Source: Lysobacter prati (lineage in GTDB: Bacteria > Pseudomonadota > Gammaproteobacteria > Xanthomonadales > Xanthomonadaceae). From it: a stretch of DNA of 64,000 nt. Both the position numbers and the translations under genes were made by a program. Below the pieces are notes generated by a model. It did not search any database and had not been told where the DNA came from. It was given only the letters and a program-made list of their open reading frames with translations. The stretch lies in assembly GCF_009765215.1 (NCBI RefSeq), contig NZ_VLNV01000001.1, positions 434,001-498,000 of the forward strand. Direction: 5' to 3'. Position 1 is the stretch's first letter. Every line of letters begins with the position of its first letter. Shown here piece by piece: positions 1 to 10,335 of this stretch.

Positions 1-426
1 CCGTGCGTTGCCAGTGCGAAACGCCAGAAGAACAGCAGATTTTCGATTCAACACATTGAGTGGAAAAGGGAATACGGCTTTTGAAAGATGCCTGTAAAGG
101 CAGGCGTTTCACTTTCGCAATACTCCGCTGAATATGCGGTGTTCGCCTTGTGAGCACCACTGATCAATGGTTTGCACCGTGCCAATGGCGTAGGACATCA
201 AGTCCGTCAATGAAGCCGGTTTCAAATTTGCAACACCTTGGGCCGTTCTGCGGGTGTGCATACCCCGATCTCCGGCCACCCCCTATTTGTTCAGCGGGAA
301 TCGCATTGTCGATCAATCACTTGGCTTACCTGAACGAAGCTTGGCACCGGCTGTGCGTGTAGTTCCATGCGTCGTCTAGCGGTGCCTCCCCCGGGTGCCA
401 ATCGACGTACCGTAAAGGAGAACAAA
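1..426. other. Non-coding leader upstream of the Fap-like cluster
   Basis: No convincing gene was found in this stretch. Its base composition is more AT-rich than the rest of the window. It presumably holds the promoter of the gene cluster that begins at 427. A weak 5-bp inverted repeat (GCCTG/CAGGC, 90-105) is present, but it has no T-tract. A 70-codon open frame at 150-362 has no ribosome-binding site and no recognisable product. The upstream neighbour lies outside the window. Confidence 0.4.
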
Positions 427-1737
<1,311 letters not shown>

Positions 1738-1894
1738 GCGCTCCCCCACGGCGTACCGGAGGCACCTGGCCTCCGGCTACGTCGGAATGCGCGTAAATGG
1801 ACTTCCTGCCGGCGCCGCAAAGCGTCGGCAGGAAATTCCGGAAACGTGGGTGACCACGCGCGCAACGGGGACTGCATGGCAAAGGAGAATGACC

Positions 1895-2323
1895 GTGCGA
1901 CCGACCCGTTCCATCGTTCTTGCGAGCATCGCAGGCCTCATCGGCCTGTCTTCATTGGGCACGGTTGCTGCCCAGGACCTCACTACAAGTTATGTCGAAC
2001 CCAGCGATCCCCTGGTGTTCGAACCCGCGGCCGCACCCGTCGTCGAAGCGCCTGTCGAGGACAGCGCGATGGGTCAGTCAATAGATATTGGAGCGCTGGC
2101 CGACATGCGTGGCGGCGCCGACATCGTCGAAAACGACGTCCTTCTGGAAGGCCGGGTCGAGGACAACACCGCCAATCGTGTCGTCACCGGCAACAACGCG
2201 TTGAGCGGCGGTTCGTTTGTCAACTCCAACGGCATCAACACCGTCATCCAGAACACCGGCGCAAACGTGCTGATCCAGAACGGAATGATCGTGAACGTGC
2301 AGTTCGCGGACCCGACTCCATGA
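1895..2323 (+). CDS. Small secreted protein with DMRGG motif, Fap-like cluster
   Basis: The 142-aa product has a signal peptide ending in TVAAQ (about residue 27), a Pro/Ala/Glu-rich linker, and DMRGG at residues 70-74. The motif is preceded by hydrophobic residues at -4, -7 and -12, as in double-glycine leaders. The C-terminus (113-137) contains GINTVIQNTG followed by LIQNG, which closely matches the C-terminus of the Gly-rich protein upstream. A GTG start at 1895 is preferred because AAAGGAG lies 7 nt upstream. The in-frame ATG at 1889 is only 1 nt from that site. Its stop codon overlaps the start of the C39 peptidase gene, which suggests coupled translation. I infer a minor subunit or nucleator of an exported fibre; no named family is recognised. 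Confidence 0.7.
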   Translation: MRPTRSIVLASIAGLIGLSSLGTVAAQDLTTSYVEPSDPLVFEPAAAPVVEAPVEDSAMGQSIDIGALADMRGGADIVENDVLLEGRVEDNTANRVVTGNNALSGGSFVNSNGINTVIQNTGANVLIQNGMIVNVQFADPTP

Positions 2324-3018
2324 GCGTCCGCAACATCCGAGGCCGTGCAGTGCTGGCGGCATCGGCCTGGATCCTGTTCGCCGGTCTTGCCCAGGCCGGC
2401 AAGGTGGACGTGCGCGTCAATGGCGCACCCTACCGCATGCAAGTGGTCAGCCTGAAAGAGGCGAGGTTCCAGACCACGGTGCCGCAACAGTACGACTTCA
2501 GCTGCGGCTCGGCAGCGACGGCGACGTTGCTGACCTATCAATACGGCATCCCGGTCACCGAGGCCGAGGTGTTCATGCAGATGTACGAACGCGGCGACCA
2601 GGCCAAGATCAAGCAGCGTGGGTTCTCGCTGCTGGACATGCGTCGCTACCTGCAGTCGCGTGGGTTCGAGGCAGATGGCTTCGAACAGCCGCTCGACAAG
2701 CTTTTCCAGGAAGGGTTGCCGGCGATCGTGCTGCTCAACGATCGTGGCTACAAGCATTTCGTCGTAGTCAAGGGGTTGCGCAACGGTCGCATCCTGCTTG
2801 GCGATCCCGCCCGCGGCACGCGGGCGATGCCACGCTCGCGCTTCGAAGAGCTGTGGGACAACAAGATCCTGTTCGTGGTCCACAACCGGCGCGAGATCGC
2901 CGGTTTCAATCTCGCTCGCGATTGGCGCACCGCGCCGCCGGCGCCACTGGATGCCGGCATCGCGCGCGACAGCCTGTACAACATCGTCACGCCGCGCAAG
3001 CGGCCGGGCGACATCTGA
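2320..3018 (+). CDS. Periplasmic C39-family cysteine peptidase (FapD-like)
   Basis: The 232-aa product has a signal peptide (to about AQA-G, residue 27) and a stand-alone C39 papain-like domain. Catalytic residues are visible: Cys62 in DFSCGSA with the preceding Gln, His146 in YKHFVV, and Asp162 in LGDPA. C39 peptidases are classically the N-terminal domain of ABC exporters and cut after a Gly-Gly leader. Here there is no ABC part, so the enzyme should act in the periplasm, as FapD does in the Pseudomonas Fap system. ATG overlaps the previous stop (ATGA). Both flanking genes encode small secreted proteins with DMRGG motifs that are candidate substrates. Family assignment is firm; the substrate is inferred. 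Confidence 0.88.
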   Translation: MSVRNIRGRAVLAASAWILFAGLAQAGKVDVRVNGAPYRMQVVSLKEARFQTTVPQQYDFSCGSAATATLLTYQYGIPVTEAEVFMQMYERGDQAKIKQRGFSLLDMRRYLQSRGFEADGFEQPLDKLFQEGLPAIVLLNDRGYKHFVVVKGLRNGRILLGDPARGTRAMPRSRFEELWDNKILFVVHNRREIAGFNLARDWRTAPPAPLDAGIARDSLYNIVTPRKRPGDI

Positions 3019-3029
3019 GGGGGTGGCAT

Positions 3030-3539
3030 ATGCGCTCGCCTTTACTGCTTCTGAGAGTCTCCCTGGCTGCTGGCACGCTCGTCGCCGCCGTGGCCACGAC
3101 GACGGCTGGCGCTGCCGAAGTGGCGTCGCTGGGTGAGGAATGGGTCGCGATCGACCCGGCCCTGCTGGAGGACATGCGCGGCGGATTCCAGACCGCAAGC
3201 GGCATGTCGTTGTCGTTCGGGATCGAACGTGCGGTGTATGTGAACGGCGAGCTGCTCGCGGCGCAACGGGTGAACATTCCCGACATCGGTCGGATGACCC
3301 AGGCTCAGGCCCAGGAACTGGCCGACTTCAACCAGGGCCAGGTGATCCAGGTCGGCGAAGGCAACACCTTTGAACCGTCGGCAGGTTTCAACGGCCTGCT
3401 GGTTCAGAACACGCGCAGCGACCAGGACATTCGCGCCCTGACCACGGTCAACGTCGGCGTCGACACCCTGAGCGCTTTCCAGGACCTCAATACCCAGCAG
3501 GCCATCCAGAACGCCATGGCAGCGGCGACATCGCCGTGA
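3030..3539 (+). CDS. Second small secreted DMRGG protein, Fap-like cluster
   Basis: The 169-aa product has a signal peptide (cleavage near GAA-EV, about residue 29). DMRGG is at residues 48-52, with Ile at -12, Leu at -7 and Met at -4 relative to the second Gly. The remaining part is about 117 residues, rich in Gln, Asn and Val, and includes LLVQNTRSDQDIRALTTVNV, a weak echo of the QN-x-G C-terminal motif of the two earlier secreted proteins. The start at 3030 has a GAGGGGG ribosome-binding site. It follows the C39 gene by 11 nt and is followed by the outer-membrane barrel gene. I infer a substrate of the C39 peptidase and of the pore downstream. No named family is recognised. Confidence 0.7.
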   Translation: MRSPLLLLRVSLAAGTLVAAVATTTAGAAEVASLGEEWVAIDPALLEDMRGGFQTASGMSLSFGIERAVYVNGELLAAQRVNIPDIGRMTQAQAQELADFNQGQVIQVGEGNTFEPSAGFNGLLVQNTRSDQDIRALTTVNVGVDTLSAFQDLNTQQAIQNAMAAATSP

Positions 3540-3628
3540 CACCTGACCGCTGAGACCGCCGCCCTGGTGCCGGCGCCCTGAAAGTCGACCGGACCGCGTT
3601 CTATCCGAGGACCCCCACAGGAGGCCGC

Positions 3629-5431
3629 ATGAAAAGGACGCCACCAACGCGTAAGCGCCTGATGCTTGCTCCCTGCCTCTTGCTGGGCATGGCCGGCATG
3701 GCCAGTGCCCAAGACCCGTCGCAGCCAGTGGGTCGGCCCAGCACAGGAACAGCGGCCAATGCCGCCCCCGCACCCGAGGTACCTCCTGCGCGTAGCGCCA
3801 GGACCGCCGCTGCCGACCGCTCTGCCACGGCCGCCTTGGCCGCCGCCGCCGCATCTGCGGCTTCGGCCGCCAAACCACGGACAGCCACGGCGCCGACGGT
3901 ATCGACGGCGACCTCGGCGGTTGCTGCCGTGCCCAGGACCGTTCCGGTCGCGGCCACCGTTGCCAAGCCGGTGGCTCCAGCCGTACCGGTGCAATCGGTT
4001 GCTCCGCAAGCGGCACCAGCGCAGTCCGCGCCACCGAAGGCGACGCCATCGAAAGCGGCGCCTGCGACCCAGGCACTGGTGCCAGCAACGCCCGAGGAAG
4101 TGGCCGCCGCCGAGGCGCGCCTGGACGCCCTGCAGCGCGAGATCAACCAGCAGACCCAGCGCCTGGGTGAGCTGCGCCAGACCCTGGCCCAGCAGGAACA
4201 GAGCGTTGCCCACCTGCAGCGTGCCCTGGATGAGGAACGTCTTGAAGGCGAACGCGGTGCCGGCGTGACGCCCAGCCGGATGGTGCCTTCGCTTGCGCAA
4301 CAGACCTTCGTGCCGGTGCCCGGACAGCAGCAGCCAACACAGGTGGCACAGGCACAGCAGCCGCAACAGCAACAGGCACAACCGCAACAGCCGGTGGCAC
4401 AGCAACAGCAACAGCAGCCATCGCAGCAATCGCGCCAGCAGCCAGTCGGGGAAGCGCCAGCGACGTCGACGCGCCCGCCTGAAGTGGCGCAGATCTTCGA
4501 CCAGCCCGGCGTGCTGACGCCGGCCGGCAAGTTCATCCTCGAGCCGTCACTGCAGCATGGCTATTCGGCCAACGATCGCGTGGCGCTGGTCGGCTTCACC
4601 GTCATACCGGCGATCCTGATTGGCCTGATCGACGTCCGGCAGGTCAAGACCACTTCCGGTGTGGCGACTGTCACCGGCCGCTACGGCTTCGGCGGGGGCC
4701 GCTTCGAACTCGAAGCGAAGGTGCCCTACGTCTACCTCAATGCCGACACGGTCAGTCGCGAGATCTTCACCGGCACGGCCGTCGACAACGTCTTCAACGC
4801 CAGCGGCCGTGGCATGGGCGACATCGAGGCGACGGCGCGCTACCAGCTCAACCGCGGCGGCCCGGACAAGGCGTTCTACATCGGTTGGCTGCGTTACAAG
4901 AGCCGCACGGGCAAGGACATCTTCGAGGTGGTCACCGACTGCGTGACGCGTTGCGTCTCCAACGCGACCGGCACCGGCCTGCCGCTGGAGCTGCCGACCG
5001 GCACTGGTTTCCAGGCCGTGCAGCCCGGCGTGACCTGGCTGTACCCGTCCGATCCGGTGGTGTTCTTCGGCAGCATCAGCTACCTGTACAACTTCGAACG
5101 TCACGATGTCTCGCGCACGGTCCTGCTCAGTGGCCAGGAGCCGCTGGGTGACATCAAGGCAGGCGACATCTGGGGCTTCAACCTCGGCATGGGCCTGGCG
5201 TTGAACGAGAAGGCGTCGATCAGCCTCGGCTACGACACCAGCCTGGTCGGCAAGACCGAGCAGAATGGACGGGATGCACCGGGCTCGGTGCGGGTGACGT
5301 TGGGGACGATGCTGCTTGGTGGCACCTATCGCTTCAGCGACAAGGTTTCGCTCAACGTCGCACTCGGTGTCGGCGTGACACGCGATACACCCGATGTGAC
5401 CTTTACCGCCCGCGTTCCGATCTCGTTCTGA
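3629..5431 (+). CDS. FapF-like outer-membrane export protein (coiled coil plus beta-barrel)
   Basis: The 600-aa product has four parts. They are a signal peptide (1-27, ASA-QD), a long Ala/Pro-rich presumably disordered segment (30-155), a heptad-like coiled coil (about 156-207, rich in Glu, Gln, Leu and Arg) and a Gln-rich linker (230-272). A beta-barrel follows from about 288 and ends in a terminal Phe, as expected for BAM substrates. The barrel resembles the Phenol_MetA_deg fold family to which FapF belongs. FapF forms a trimeric pore that secretes amyloid subunits, with a coiled-coil gate. This protein is longer than typical FapF (about 430 aa) because of the Ala/Pro and Gln-rich segments. 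A strong AGGAGG site precedes ATG. I infer that it exports the three secreted proteins upstream. Confidence 0.72.
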   Translation: MKRTPPTRKRLMLAPCLLLGMAGMASAQDPSQPVGRPSTGTAANAAPAPEVPPARSARTAAADRSATAALAAAAASAASAAKPRTATAPTVSTATSAVAAVPRTVPVAATVAKPVAPAVPVQSVAPQAAPAQSAPPKATPSKAAPATQALVPATPEEVAAAEARLDALQREINQQTQRLGELRQTLAQQEQSVAHLQRALDEERLEGERGAGVTPSRMVPSLAQQTFVPVPGQQQPTQVAQAQQPQQQQAQPQQPVAQQQQQQPSQQSRQQPVGEAPATSTRPPEVAQIFDQPGVLTPAGKFILEPSLQHGYSANDRVALVGFTVIPAILIGLIDVRQVKTTSGVATVTGRYGFGGGRFELEAKVPYVYLNADTVSREIFTGTAVDNVFNASGRGMGDIEATARYQLNRGGPDKAFYIGWLRYKSRTGKDIFEVVTDCVTRCVSNATGTGLPLELPTGTGFQAVQPGVTWLYPSDPVVFFGSISYLYNFERHDVSRTVLLSGQEPLGDIKAGDIWGFNLGMGLALNEKASISLGYDTSLVGKTEQNGRDAPGSVRVTLGTMLLGGTYRFSDKVSLNVALGVGVTRDTPDVTFTARVPISF

Positions 5432-5640
5432 TCCAGTCCGGACCGGCGGGCAGTACGTCCGCGCGGTTGCAGGCCACCTTGGTCTGCCATCGCGCGTGGC
5501 GGCAACGTTTCACATGCAGTTCACGCCCTTGCGGGCTAATTCCCGTTCCACGTAAACACCGCAGCCGTCGGCGGACAGGATGGCTGTGGTTCGTCGCCGC
5601 ACAATGGCGAGCCACCGTTTGCCTCATACGGGAGAAGACC

Positions 5641-6180
5641 ATGAAACACTTGGCGCTGGGCATGTTGCTGGCGATGATGCTGGGCGGCTGCGCAACCTCG
5701 CCGACCGTGACGACCGATCACGATCCGGCCGCGCAGTTCGGCAACTTCCAGACCTATGCGTGGCTGAAAAAGCCCGAAGCCAACTCGCCGCTGATCCAGC
5801 AGCGCATCGTGTCCGCTGTGGACGCGAAGCTGCAGGCTCGCGGTTGGCGCCAGGTGGCGGAGGCTTCGGCCGACATCGCCCTGGTCGCCAATGTCGTCAC
5901 GTCGCAGAGGCAGAGCATCGACACGTTCTACAACGGCCCGGCATGGGGCGGTTGGGGCTGGGGCGGCATGGGCATGGGCAGCGCCTCGACGACGGTGCGT
6001 ACCTATTCCGTCGGCACGCTGATCGTCGACATGTTCGACACCAAGACCAGGCAGGCCGTCTGGCGCGGTACCGCGTCCGCCACCGTTCCCACTTCAGTGG
6101 AGAGGGGGAACACGCTGGTGCAGGCTGGCGTCGACAAGATGTTCGCGGCGTTCCCGCCGGGCAGTGCGCCGGCGAAGTAA
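5641..6180 (+). CDS. DUF4136 lipoprotein (copy 1)
   Basis: The 179-aa product has a lipoprotein signal (LGGC lipobox, Cys17) followed by a DUF4136 domain. Characteristic segments include FGNFQTYAW near the N-terminus, QQRI, and VDMFDTKTRQAVWRGTA in the second half, with a Gly/Trp/Met-rich stretch (GWGWGGMGMG) between them. The function of DUF4136 is unknown; members are usually envelope lipoproteins. It is the first of three paralogues in this window (others at 40194-40739 and 54202-54708). The gap to the Fap-like cluster is about 210 nt, so cotranscription is uncertain. A strong hairpin follows the gene. Confidence 0.88.
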   Translation: MKHLALGMLLAMMLGGCATSPTVTTDHDPAAQFGNFQTYAWLKKPEANSPLIQQRIVSAVDAKLQARGWRQVAEASADIALVANVVTSQRQSIDTFYNGPAWGGWGWGGMGMGSASTTVRTYSVGTLIVDMFDTKTRQAVWRGTASATVPTSVERGNTLVQAGVDKMFAAFPPGSAPAK

Positions 6181-6202
6181 GGTCGCCGAGGTTGGGGTCA
6201 TG

Positions 6203-6232
6203 CAGGGCCGGCGAGGCAGCTCGCCGGCCCTG
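6203..6232. terminator. Bidirectional hairpin terminator
   Basis: A perfect 13-bp GC-rich stem (6203-6215 with 6220-6232) has a 4-nt loop. It lies in the 70-nt gap between convergent genes and has a T-rich stretch on its + side (TTGCTTCT). It probably serves both the DUF4136 gene and the lipase gene. Confidence 0.75.
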
Positions 6233-6250
6233 TTGCTTCTGGCCACCAGG

Positions 6251-7963
6251 TCAGTCGCTGTCGGCAGACTCGCGAAGGATGCGCAGCACTTCCGCCACGC
6301 CCTCGGCGCTCTCCTGCAGGTCGTGGCCGAGCGGCAGCACCAGCGTCGATTCGGCTCCGGGGATCACGGCGCTTTCCAGCGGTACCACGCCATCGGTAGG
6401 CGGGCTGCGTCCTGGCAGCGCGCCGGCGATGGTGTGGTAGGTGATGCCCGTGACCGGCATCAACACCTGGCCGGCGACACGAACGGGCTGTTGCGTTTGC
6501 AGGGTGGTGATGCTGTTCAGCCGCGCCTGCTGGTAGAACAACCGCAGTTCCGGTTGCACCGCTTCCGGATTGTCGTCGGCGATGTGCTTGAGCGATTGCA
6601 GTTCCGGTGTGCGGCGACCGATGAGCACTCGCGCGAGGCGACCGTACCAGCGGGTCGCGCTGGGACTGCCACCGTGCGGGGACGAGATGAAGATCGCGCG
6701 AGAGATGCCCGGGTAGGGCGTGAAGTGGAAGACTTCGTCGACGCCGGTAATGTCCTCCGCATTTCCTTTGAGCGCCGTCTTCGGCACCACGAAAGCCGCA
6801 TTCCAGAGCACTTCGCCGCTATCGACGGACAGCATCCGCGCCACCACGCCACCCATGCTGTGGCCGACCAGCACCATGCCGGCGCGCGCCGCGTCGTCGC
6901 CCTCGGGATCGAGGATGCGCCAGGTGTCATCGAGATATCGCTGCACCCGTCGGCGGATCACCAGCAGTGGCGCGTTGGTCTGGTAGACGACGTGCCAGAT
7001 CTGGAAGCGTTCGCGCAGGTCCTGCGCACCCCAGACCGCGTTGGACAACCGCGCCCAGGTCAAAGGGCTGCTGCCCAGGCCATGGATCATCACCAGTGGA
7101 CGTTTGCCTGGATCGTAGTCCTCGAGCAGGTAAACGCCTGCGCGGCGGCCGACTTCATCGCCGCCCAGCAGACCCCAGATCGCCAGCCGGTCCAGTTTCG
7201 AGGTGAGCGCGCCGGACGCGTATCCGGCCGACGTATCGTAGGCAAGCGTGATGCGCTGCGTGTAGATGGCCAGGGTGTCGAGGGCCACCGCGTCGGCGAT
7301 GACCAGGCGCGGTCGCCCGTCGCCGTTGCCGGGCTCGAGCCACGCGGTCGCATTGCGGAACACGCCTTCCGGAGGCAGCAGTTTGCACAGGGGGCGGTCG
7401 TTGCAGCGGCGCGACAGTACGGCTAGCGGTACGCCGAAGCCGGCGCGGTGCATCCGCTCACCGCCAAGCAGGGTCATCGGGACTTCGCTGGCGCGGGTGA
7501 GTCTGAGCGGGCCGTCCAGATAGGGCGACAGCTGCCGGAACTCAATGTCGAATTCACTGCCGTCGATGCTCTGCGGTCCTGCGACCCAACCCTCGCCACG
7601 CTGCGCCAGCGCACGGGCGAGCAGGGCGTCGGTGCAGTGCGTGGCCAGCGTCGCCGCTTCAACCACGGTGTCGCGGTCGGCGAGGGCTGGATAGGCGTCG
7701 AGCGCGCATCGTGCCCATGCGTCCGTAGCGTTGTGGGCATCCTCCATCGCAGCTGCACGGTGCGACCAGGCATGCGCCATTTCCAGACCACGCCTGGCCT
7801 CGCCGCTGTCGATGGCCTTGCAGCTGGATTTTGCGGCGCAGCGCGCGGCTGACCCGGGCGGCGAGGCCGAGTGCTTGGCGACGCTGCTACAGGCGCAGAG
7901 CAACAGAGAAGCGAGCAGAAACCATCCAGCTCGCGAGGCGTTGCCAGCGGTGGCGGGGCCCAT
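6251..7963 (-). CDS. Lipoprotein alpha/beta-hydrolase (lipase/PGAP1-like)
   Basis: The 570-aa product has an N-terminal signal and lipobox (LCAC, Cys25). A long unassigned N-terminal half is followed by an alpha/beta-hydrolase domain. HGLGSS (294-299) forms the oxyanion region and GHSMGG (367-372) carries nucleophile Ser369. A C-terminal TDGVVP Asp and a GHD His complete a plausible triad. The ATG at 7963 is chosen because the lipoprotein signal follows directly; an in-frame GTG at 8050 would add 29 unlikely residues. The fold suggests an ester- or lipid-hydrolysing enzyme anchored in the envelope. It lies just downstream of the Wza-type export gene on the same strand, 157 nt away, so a role in polysaccharide export or modification is possible but unproven. 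Confidence 0.82.
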   Translation of the reverse strand: MGPATAGNASRAGWFLLASLLLCACSSVAKHSASPPGSAARCAAKSSCKAIDSGEARRGLEMAHAWSHRAAAMEDAHNATDAWARCALDAYPALADRDTVVEAATLATHCTDALLARALAQRGEGWVAGPQSIDGSEFDIEFRQLSPYLDGPLRLTRASEVPMTLLGGERMHRAGFGVPLAVLSRRCNDRPLCKLLPPEGVFRNATAWLEPGNGDGRPRLVIADAVALDTLAIYTQRITLAYDTSAGYASGALTSKLDRLAIWGLLGGDEVGRRAGVYLLEDYDPGKRPLVMIHGLGSSPLTWARLSNAVWGAQDLRERFQIWHVVYQTNAPLLVIRRRVQRYLDDTWRILDPEGDDAARAGMVLVGHSMGGVVARMLSVDSGEVLWNAAFVVPKTALKGNAEDITGVDEVFHFTPYPGISRAIFISSPHGGSPSATRWYGRLARVLIGRRTPELQSLKHIADDNPEAVQPELRLFYQQARLNSITTLQTQQPVRVAGQVLMPVTGITYHTIAGALPGRSPPTDGVVPLESAVIPGAESTLVLPLGHDLQESAEGVAEVLRILRESADSD

Positions 7964-8120
7964 GGCCGATCCCGGGAAAGGGGTACCGTGCAGTGATACC
8001 GCAAGCGCGCTGCAAGCGCACCTGGTGGTCGACCCAATGGAGTCCGACACTGATGACCTGGGGCAGGTCCGGCCATCGCCGTGTCACCGACATAACGTCG
8101 GTGACACGGTCGGTCATGCG

Positions 8121-9212
8121 TCAGTTACCGATATCGTTCCCGGCTGCGGCGGCGTTGGCGATGATGCCCGACAGCGGCAGCAGCTGCGACAGGAAGCGAT
8201 TCCAGCGCGTGACACCGGCCGGGCCGACCCAGACAACGTCGCCCGGATGCAACGAAAAGCTGTTGCCCAAGGCGAATGCCACCGGCGACTTCGCGTCGAG
8301 GTGGTAAACCGTCGCGGGCGTCTGCGACATCTGTTCGATGCCGCGAATCACGTAGACCGCTTCGCCTTTGGAGGTGACCGGATTGAGGCCGCCGGTGCGT
8401 CCAAGGGCCTGTGTCAGCGACATGTCGGTGGTCTTGAAGGTCAGCGCCTGCGGACGCAGTACCTCGCCGACGACGTAGACTTCCTTGCGATCGTTGAACG
8501 GCAGGAACAGGCGATCGCCGGGCTTGAGGAAGATGTCGGGAGCGACCTTGCCATCGCGGTTGAGCGCATCGAGGTCGAGCGGGTAATCGCGACCGTCACG
8601 GGTCAGCACGAAGCCGGCCAGGTCGGCCTGTTCGACGTTGATGCGGCCACGGCCAACGGCTTGGGACAGCGTCAGCGGAACGGTGGTCACTTCCTGCGGC
8701 GCGGTGTCCTCGAACGCGCCCTGCACGGCGATGCGGCTGCCGTAACCGACCACGTTGATGTCGAGTTGGGGATTGCGGAGGTACTGCGCCAGGCGACTCG
8801 ACAGCGTGCTGCGCAGGTCCTCGATGGTCATGCCGCTGACGTTGATCTTGCCGGCATAGGGATAAAAGAAGGTTCCGTCCGGCTGCACGAGGCGGCCGTT
8901 GGTGACAGCCTGCTGCTGGTTGCCGGCGGGACTGGTCAGCTCCGGATGATCCCAGACCGTGACCAGGATGGTGTCGCCGGGGTGGATCTTGTACGACTCG
9001 GTCCGATAGTTGAGCAGTTCCTGCGGAATCTGCGCCGGTGTCCGCTGTGGAGTGACGGTGTCGGCGGTGATCGCAACCATGCGCACGTCGCTGCCCCCTG
9101 CCACCTGCATGTCACCGGACGACTGCCGGCTCATTTGCTGACCGGGCACGCAACCGCCCAGCACAAACACGGCCGAAGCGATGGAGCTGGCTAACGCGAC
9201 TTTCCTGGTCAT
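8121..9212 (-). CDS. Outer-membrane polysaccharide export lipoprotein (Wza/GumB-type)
   Basis: The 363-aa product has a lipobox LGGC (Cys21), then a Poly_export domain (YKIHPGDTILVTVWDHPEL), followed by SLBB-type repeats (for example KPGDRLFLPFNDRKEVYVVG). Wza-family proteins form the octameric outer-membrane channel for capsule or exopolysaccharide. The start at 9212 is set by the signal peptide; no clear Shine-Dalgarno was seen. It is separated from the rest of the exopolysaccharide operon by a 347-nt gap, so it may have its own promoter. Confidence 0.93.
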   Translation of the reverse strand: MTRKVALASSIASAVFVLGGCVPGQQMSRQSSGDMQVAGGSDVRMVAITADTVTPQRTPAQIPQELLNYRTESYKIHPGDTILVTVWDHPELTSPAGNQQQAVTNGRLVQPDGTFFYPYAGKINVSGMTIEDLRSTLSSRLAQYLRNPQLDINVVGYGSRIAVQGAFEDTAPQEVTTVPLTLSQAVGRGRINVEQADLAGFVLTRDGRDYPLDLDALNRDGKVAPDIFLKPGDRLFLPFNDRKEVYVVGEVLRPQALTFKTTDMSLTQALGRTGGLNPVTSKGEAVYVIRGIEQMSQTPATVYHLDAKSPVAFALGNSFSLHPGDVVWVGPAGVTRWNRFLSQLLPLSGIIANAAAAGNDIGN

Positions 9213-9559
9213 GCTGTTCAAGAACTGGCTGTTCAAAGACTGGCCCTCACGTCGTTGGCAAGCATCGGGCGATGCCGTCGTCGCCCCGCATCCTTGGCGG
9301 GACGTGCCGTCTGGAGCTGGCAATCGCTCGTTGTCCTGTGCCGTGCTGTCACGTCTCAGCATGCGGTACTCAATGCTAGTGCCGATGCAGGAACAAGGCA
9401 TACAACACAATCCACAGGACACAATCCTTGCGTACTGCATCAAGGATCCTAATGTCGGGATCGCGGTCAGGGCGTGATTATTCGAACGCCTGGTGCGATA
9501 GCGTTCAGTGTGATCAACCGTGGCGAAACAGATTGGTTAACGCGTGACGTGTTTCCCGT
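9213..9559. promoter_or_regulatory. 347-nt gap upstream of the wza-type gene
   Basis: No gene was seen here. Directly abutting the start codon are two tandem 15-bp copies (9213-9227 and 9228-9242, 13 of 15 identical). A 7-bp perfect inverted repeat with a 10-nt loop (9424-9430/9441-9447) lies further upstream. The region probably contains the promoter of the exporter gene; no consensus promoter elements were identified with confidence. Confidence 0.4.
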
Positions 9560-10330
9560 TCAGTTCTGTATACGAACCATCAACAAACCACCCATTTCCT
9601 TGAACGCACGCCCACTGCGCCACAGCGCGCTACGCGAGGGAAACCAGCGCTGCTTCCAGGTCGCGCGTCGTGCCCGTTCCGGAACGGGCACCGCGATTGC
9701 ATCAATCCCTTCGGCGCGGAACTGATCCATCGCGCGCGGCATATGCAGCGATGAGGTCACCAGCAACACGTCGCGCGCATCGCGGCGACTGAGGATCTGC
9801 GCGGTGAAACGGGCGTTGTCGCGGGTGTTATGGCTTCGCTCTTCCAGCAGCAGTGCCGATGACGGCACTCCCAATCGTGTGATGGCGGTGGCCATCATCC
9901 GAGCTTCGCTGCCGTCGCTTCCTTCACCGCCGTTCTCGCCACCGCCCGACAGGATCACCACCGGGGCGCGTTGCGCCAGCCACGCGCGGGCACCTGCCGC
10001 CAGACGGCTGTTCTCCAGGTCCTCGGCGCGAACGTCGGGACGATCGAGCCAGCCGTATCGCATGCCACCGCCGAGCACGACGATAGCGTCGGCGCGCGGC
10101 AGTGTTGCTTCCTCGACAGGCGCGTAGCGTTGCTCCAGGCGGCCGCGTAACCAGTCCGACGCCGTGGGTATCGACCATAGCGCCGACCAGACCACCGCCA
10201 CGGCGAAGGTGGCCAGTGCACCGCGCCGATGGCGCAGCAGCAGCAAGCCCATTGCCAGGACGATCAGGCACAGGCTCAGGGCCGGGGGGTAGGTCAGGCT
10301 GACGATGAGTTTCTGCAGCGATTGGGACAT
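9560..10330 (-). CDS. YdcF/ElyC-like DUF218 membrane protein
   Basis: The 256-aa product has two N-terminal membrane helices followed by a DUF218 domain. Hallmarks are ADAIVVLGGGM, SGGGENGG, and an E-x-SHNTRDNA segment. Some family members (ElyC/SanA type) affect envelope biogenesis or undecaprenyl-phosphate recycling; the biochemical reaction is not settled. The start at 10330 lies 5 nt after the stop of the polymerase gene, so it appears to be the last gene of the coupled exopolysaccharide operon. The role in polysaccharide synthesis is inferred from context. Confidence 0.85.
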   Translation of the reverse strand: MSQSLQKLIVSLTYPPALSLCLIVLAMGLLLLRHRRGALATFAVAVVWSALWSIPTASDWLRGRLEQRYAPVEEATLPRADAIVVLGGGMRYGWLDRPDVRAEDLENSRLAAGARAWLAQRAPVVILSGGGENGGEGSDGSEARMMATAITRLGVPSSALLLEERSHNTRDNARFTAQILSRRDARDVLLVTSSLHMPRAMDQFRAEGIDAIAVPVPERARRATWKQRWFPSRSALWRSGRAFKEMGGLLMVRIQN

Positions 10331-10335
10331 GCCGG

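Noticed and set aside
90-105. Inverted repeat GCCTG/CAGGC as terminator
   Set aside because: Five base pairs and no T-tract are too weak.
150-362. Small 70-codon ORF in the left leader
   Set aside because: No ribosome-binding site or recognisable sequence; composition is like non-coding DNA.
6164-7426. 420-codon + strand frame opposite the lipase gene
   Set aside because: No signal, no family features; the minus-strand hydrolase has clear motifs.
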